Assembly: GCA_008330645.1 (NCBI GenBank)
Contig: VLTN01000010.1
Coordinates: 248,001 to 312,000 of the forward strand
Origin: Cafeteria roenbergensis
Lineage: Eukaryota; Sar; Bigyra; Bicosoecida; Cafeteriaceae
Reading direction: 5' to 3'
Length of the DNA stretch: 64,000 nt
The translations under genes were made by a program, and so were the position numbers. Below the pieces are notes generated by a model. It did no database searches. It saw only the letters and a list, made by a program, of their open reading frames with translations, and was not told the DNA's origin. Within the stretch, counting starts at the first letter, position 1. Every line of letters starts with the position of its first letter. Below are positions 63,273-64,000 of the stretch, piece after piece.

Positions 63273-64000
63273 TCAGCGCTGTGTCTGCAGCTTCAGCGCT
63301 GGCTCCGGGTTTTCGTTCCGGTTGCGCTGCTCAACCATGGCGCGCTTCGCAAGATCCAGCATGCTCTCCCACGGCTCCAGCACGTAGAAGCGCGGGGCGT
63401 TGGGCCGCCTGGCCTTGAGGTACTCGCCGATGGCGATGCGTTCGGCCTTTGTGATGCGCCGGTTGCGAATGCTTGCCACTCGCGCCTCGGCCTTGCGCGC
63501 CTCGGCGTCGAACCCAAGCTGCCAGTCGCGAAGTCGCTCGCGGTACCACGCCATTGCCTTGGAGTGGTCATTGCGCCGGCGCCGAAGCACCGTGGTCAGC
63601 ATCGCTCCCAGCTCGGTGTCGGGGATGGGAGGCCACTCCTCCAGGGTTCGCACGCGCATCACCGCCATTTCGATTGAGAGGCGGCGCTCCCGAGCCAGAT
63701 CGTCTGGAGGAGAATCGCCGGCAGACGCCTTGGTGGACGTGGGCAGGTCGGCGACCACGCGTTGCATTCTGCGGTCCGCGGATGCCGCCGCGCTCGCCAT
63801 CGCCTCGGCGCGCGCGGCAGCCGCGGCTTCCCGCGCAGACTTTCCGCCCGTCGCCCCTCTGCCAGGCGTCGCAGCCTTGGACCCCTCCCTGCTCAGCTCG
63901 GCGCGCGCCTCGGCCTCCACGCCCTCCGGAACTTGCTGCGTGAGCAGCTTGGCGAGAATCGTTTCCCACTGCGTATCTTCGTCGCCGCTGGCGCGGAAGA
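63273..64000 (-). CDS. Helical protein of unknown function, partial at the right edge
   Basis: Open from the window edge to TGA at 63273, 242 visible codons. The N-terminal visible part reads EDTQWETILAKLLTQQVPEG. It is rich in Ala, Arg and Glu and predicted helical: SIEMAVMRVRTLEEWPPIP, MLTTVLRRRRNDHSKAMAWY, RVASIRNRRITKAERIAIG and FYVLEPWESMLDLAKRAMVE. The motif-like segments with Trp and Tyr suggest an ordered domain, but I do not recognise it. The start lies outside the window. A C-rich tract (G-run 63225-63250 on +) follows the stop within 50 bases. Confidence 0.7.
   Translation of the reverse strand, partial: FRASGDEDTQWETILAKLLTQQVPEGVEAEARAELSREGSKAATPGRGATGGKSAREAAAAARAEAMASAAASADRRMQRVVADLPTSTKASAGDSPPDDLARERRLSIEMAVMRVRTLEEWPPIPDTELGAMLTTVLRRRRNDHSKAMAWYRERLRDWQLGFDAEARKAEARVASIRNRRITKAERIAIGEYLKARRPNAPRFYVLEPWESMLDLAKRAMVEQRNRNENPEPALKLQTQR

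Noticed and set aside
1-64000. Integrated virus or virophage genes
   Set aside because: No capsid, polymerase, integrase or packaging ATPase was recognised, and base composition is uniform except for one small A/T-rich spot.

Overview
The window is a gene-dense piece of a very GC-rich eukaryotic nuclear genome. It contains 21 protein-coding genes or gene fragments on both strands, mostly one after another with 0.2-0.8 kb between them. Introns are few and mostly short (about 70-380 bases) and all begin GT and end AG, usually GTGAG...CAG. Proteins carry long Ala, Gly, Ser, Pro and Gln/His runs inserted inside otherwise recognisable domains. Eighteen of the 20 visible stop-codon ends are TGA or unambiguous TAG and none is TAA, so the standard code fits. 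A eukaryotic phosphomevalonate kinase, a tandem coactosin-like protein, a sedolisin peptidase, a neutral sphingomyelinase-like enzyme and no plastid-looking gene suggest a heterotrophic protist. A mevalonate-pathway gene argues against chlorophyte green algae, which have lost that pathway. A bicosoecid stramenopile of the Cafeteria type would match the base composition and the Ala/Gly-rich proteins, but this assignment is an inference with low confidence.

Left third (1-20.5 kb): an EH-domain endocytic adaptor cut by the window edge; a SulP/SLC26 anion transporter whose STAS domain is split by a large low-complexity insert; a ~3,090-residue protein joining a Nudix-like segment, a neutral-sphingomyelinase-type phosphodiesterase and a degenerate acyl-CoA-synthetase-like region; a HAD 5'-nucleotidase-like protein; a tubulin-tyrosine-ligase-like ATP-grasp protein; and a tandem coactosin/ADF protein.

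Middle (21-31 kb): a small ankyrin gene with a 32-base minisatellite filling one intron, a transcription-type cyclin, and the most unusual locus of the window, a modular ankyrin gene in which 14 successive exons each encode exactly one 33-residue ankyrin repeat. Exons 6-15 are a near-identical tandem array of 99-base exon plus 200-base intron. One exon of the array is 100 bases long and would shift the frame. The gene is bracketed by long inverted repeats (about 25068-25455 and 30235-30602) that share a perfect 72-base core; the left arm is the gene's own upstream region.

Right half (31-64 kb): a membrane-anchored glycoside-hydrolase-like ectoprotein, a His/Gly-rich protein, an SGNH-hydrolase-like protein lacking the usual serine, a sedolisin protease with a 30-base micro-exon, a 2,240-residue coiled-coil protein, a choline-transporter-like membrane protein with a 32-base micro-exon, an APE2-type AP endonuclease with PIP box and GRF zinc finger, a coiled-coil protein with an unexplained in-frame TGA at its 5' side, a secreted bacterial-type solute-binding domain protein, phosphomevalonate kinase with (CTG)20 in an intron, a BAH plus Cys-rich zinc-finger chromatin protein, and a helical protein running off the right edge. 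All splice models here were built by hand from GT/AG sites, phase and protein continuity; no transcript data were available.
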